DNA from: Siphonodentalium dalli
Lineage: Eukaryota; Mollusca; Scaphopoda; Gadilida; Siphonodentaliidae
Direction of reading: 5' to 3'
Assembly (NCBI GenBank): GCA_032622095.1
Contig: CP136066.1
Location: forward strand, 111,561,319 to 111,625,318
Length of the DNA: 64,000 bases
The position numbers and the translations under genes are program-made. Of the stretch, positions 63,153-64,000 are shown piece after piece (position 1 is the first letter of the stretch; each line of letters starts with the position of its first letter). A model generated the notes under the pieces. The model was given only the letters and a program-made list of their open reading frames with translations. It ran no database searches and was not told the DNA's origin.

Positions 63153-63841
63153 TTGCTCTCTGGACAATATGACAGACCTGTTCCCCTCTTGGTGGTAGCC
63201 AAGAGCATATGATTATATAAATTATATAAAAAGATTTAACAAACAAAACAATATCTTATAATTGGAATCCTGGAATGTTTAGTACATCTTTAAGTTTTCG
63301 TGACAGCTCAAATAAATACAATGAAGTCAGTGTCTGAGACATTTAAATTAATTCTCACCATTCAAGAGCGAAACATTCATCTCTGGATTGGAAGATAGAG
63401 GCCAATATCAAGAACACTCTTGTTGCAATTATATGATGAGGACACAGTGGGATTTTACCATTATGACGTCTGCACCCGATGATTTAGACCTGTTCTCAGA
63501 CAACGGGGTGAATCTTTTATGACTTCCCAGAATTAGAAGATGAATAATTCACCTTAATGCACAATTGTTTGCCATTAATCTTGCTTGCGTTTTCCTTATT
63601 GGTTAAGTTATAATTAGTGGCAGGGTCTGTTCCGGAGCCCGATCCAACTTATTAATTATTCAGAAAATTACCGAGCCCCTAGCATGCAATCGGCCATCAA
63701 ACAGCATGATAATATAACCTGACTTTTACTTCCATCCATCATGCGTGCATTAACACTTATTTTCCATGATTCATTCCGATTTTCACCTGAGGCAAGTGTG
63801 CAGTGGAATTTATTGGTATTATGTTGAATTGGTCCCTAAAA

Positions 63842-64000
63842 TCTGTCTTTATCTCATGGCTTTTTCTGCATTCCAAATGAGGACCCATGTAGGCGATGGA
63901 CTTGCTGGCACCATATTGTAATATCCTTCAAAATATTGCTGTCTTTTCTATCGGTTTTATCTGCATTCCCAAATGGGCTCTCAGAAAGCCGATGGACTTG
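63842..64000 (+). repeat. Direct repeat pair at window end
   Basis: CTGTCTTT...TCTGCATTCC-AAATG and GCGATGGACTTG at 63845-63904 recur as CTGTCTTTTC, TCTGCATTCCCAAATGGG and GCCGATGGACTTG at 63941-64000 (period about 97 bp). The array may continue beyond the window. Confidence 0.75.

Larger units (their letters stand above)
49409..64000 (+). other. RBPMS next intron, open at window end (inferred)
   Basis: Donor GTAAGT at 49409 without a recognised acceptor or next exon. If the gene continues, this intron exceeds 14.5 kb. It is CpG-poor and full of short DNA transposons, listed separately. Stretches with nothing recognised are 50.42-51.32, 51.36-55.05, 55.35-56.12, 58.13-59.07, 59.08-59.65, 59.66-60.33 and 63.15-63.84 kb. 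Confidence 0.6.

Overview
The window reads as nuclear DNA of an invertebrate animal. It has small spliced exons separated by multi-kilobase introns, and the rest is AT-rich, repeat-laden non-coding DNA with many TATATA runs. The repeat style (short inverted-repeat elements and tandem arrays headed by CGTCCGTC) and the protostome-like exon sequence suggest a marine invertebrate, probably a lophotrochozoan. The phylum is a guess. Nothing suggests a bacterial, viral or organellar source.

One gene is certain: the middle of an RBPMS / couch potato (cpo) RNA-binding protein gene on the + strand. Four consecutive coding exons lie at 31524-31601, 42118-42171, 45973-46035 and 49270-49408. All have GT-AG borders. 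They join in frame into one complete RRM domain plus the start of the C-terminal tail (111 codons and one extra base). Introns are 10.5, 3.8 and 3.2 kb, and a fourth intron is open at the window end. The first coding exon(s) and the 3' exons were not found.

Layout: 1-31.5 kb is CpG-rich DNA without recognised genes, carrying microsatellites, tandem arrays and scattered MITEs. 31.5-49.4 kb is the RBPMS exon region; its introns hold a terminal-inverted-repeat element, a 0.2 kb direct duplication, a hAT-type MITE and a 1.9 kb composite palindromic element. 49.4-64 kb is CpG-poor and packed with short non-autonomous DNA transposons of three target-site classes: 8-bp duplication (hAT-like), TA (Tc1/mariner-like) and TTAA (piggyBac-like). 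It also holds a minisatellite and G/C homopolymers.

The main curiosities are the composite palindromic element in intron 3 with its GTTATAAC palindrome array, three unrelated tandem arrays sharing a CGTCCGTC leader, a run of five MITEs at 60.3-62.5 kb, a duplicated splice donor after exon 3, and a sharp fall in CpG content part-way through the gene.
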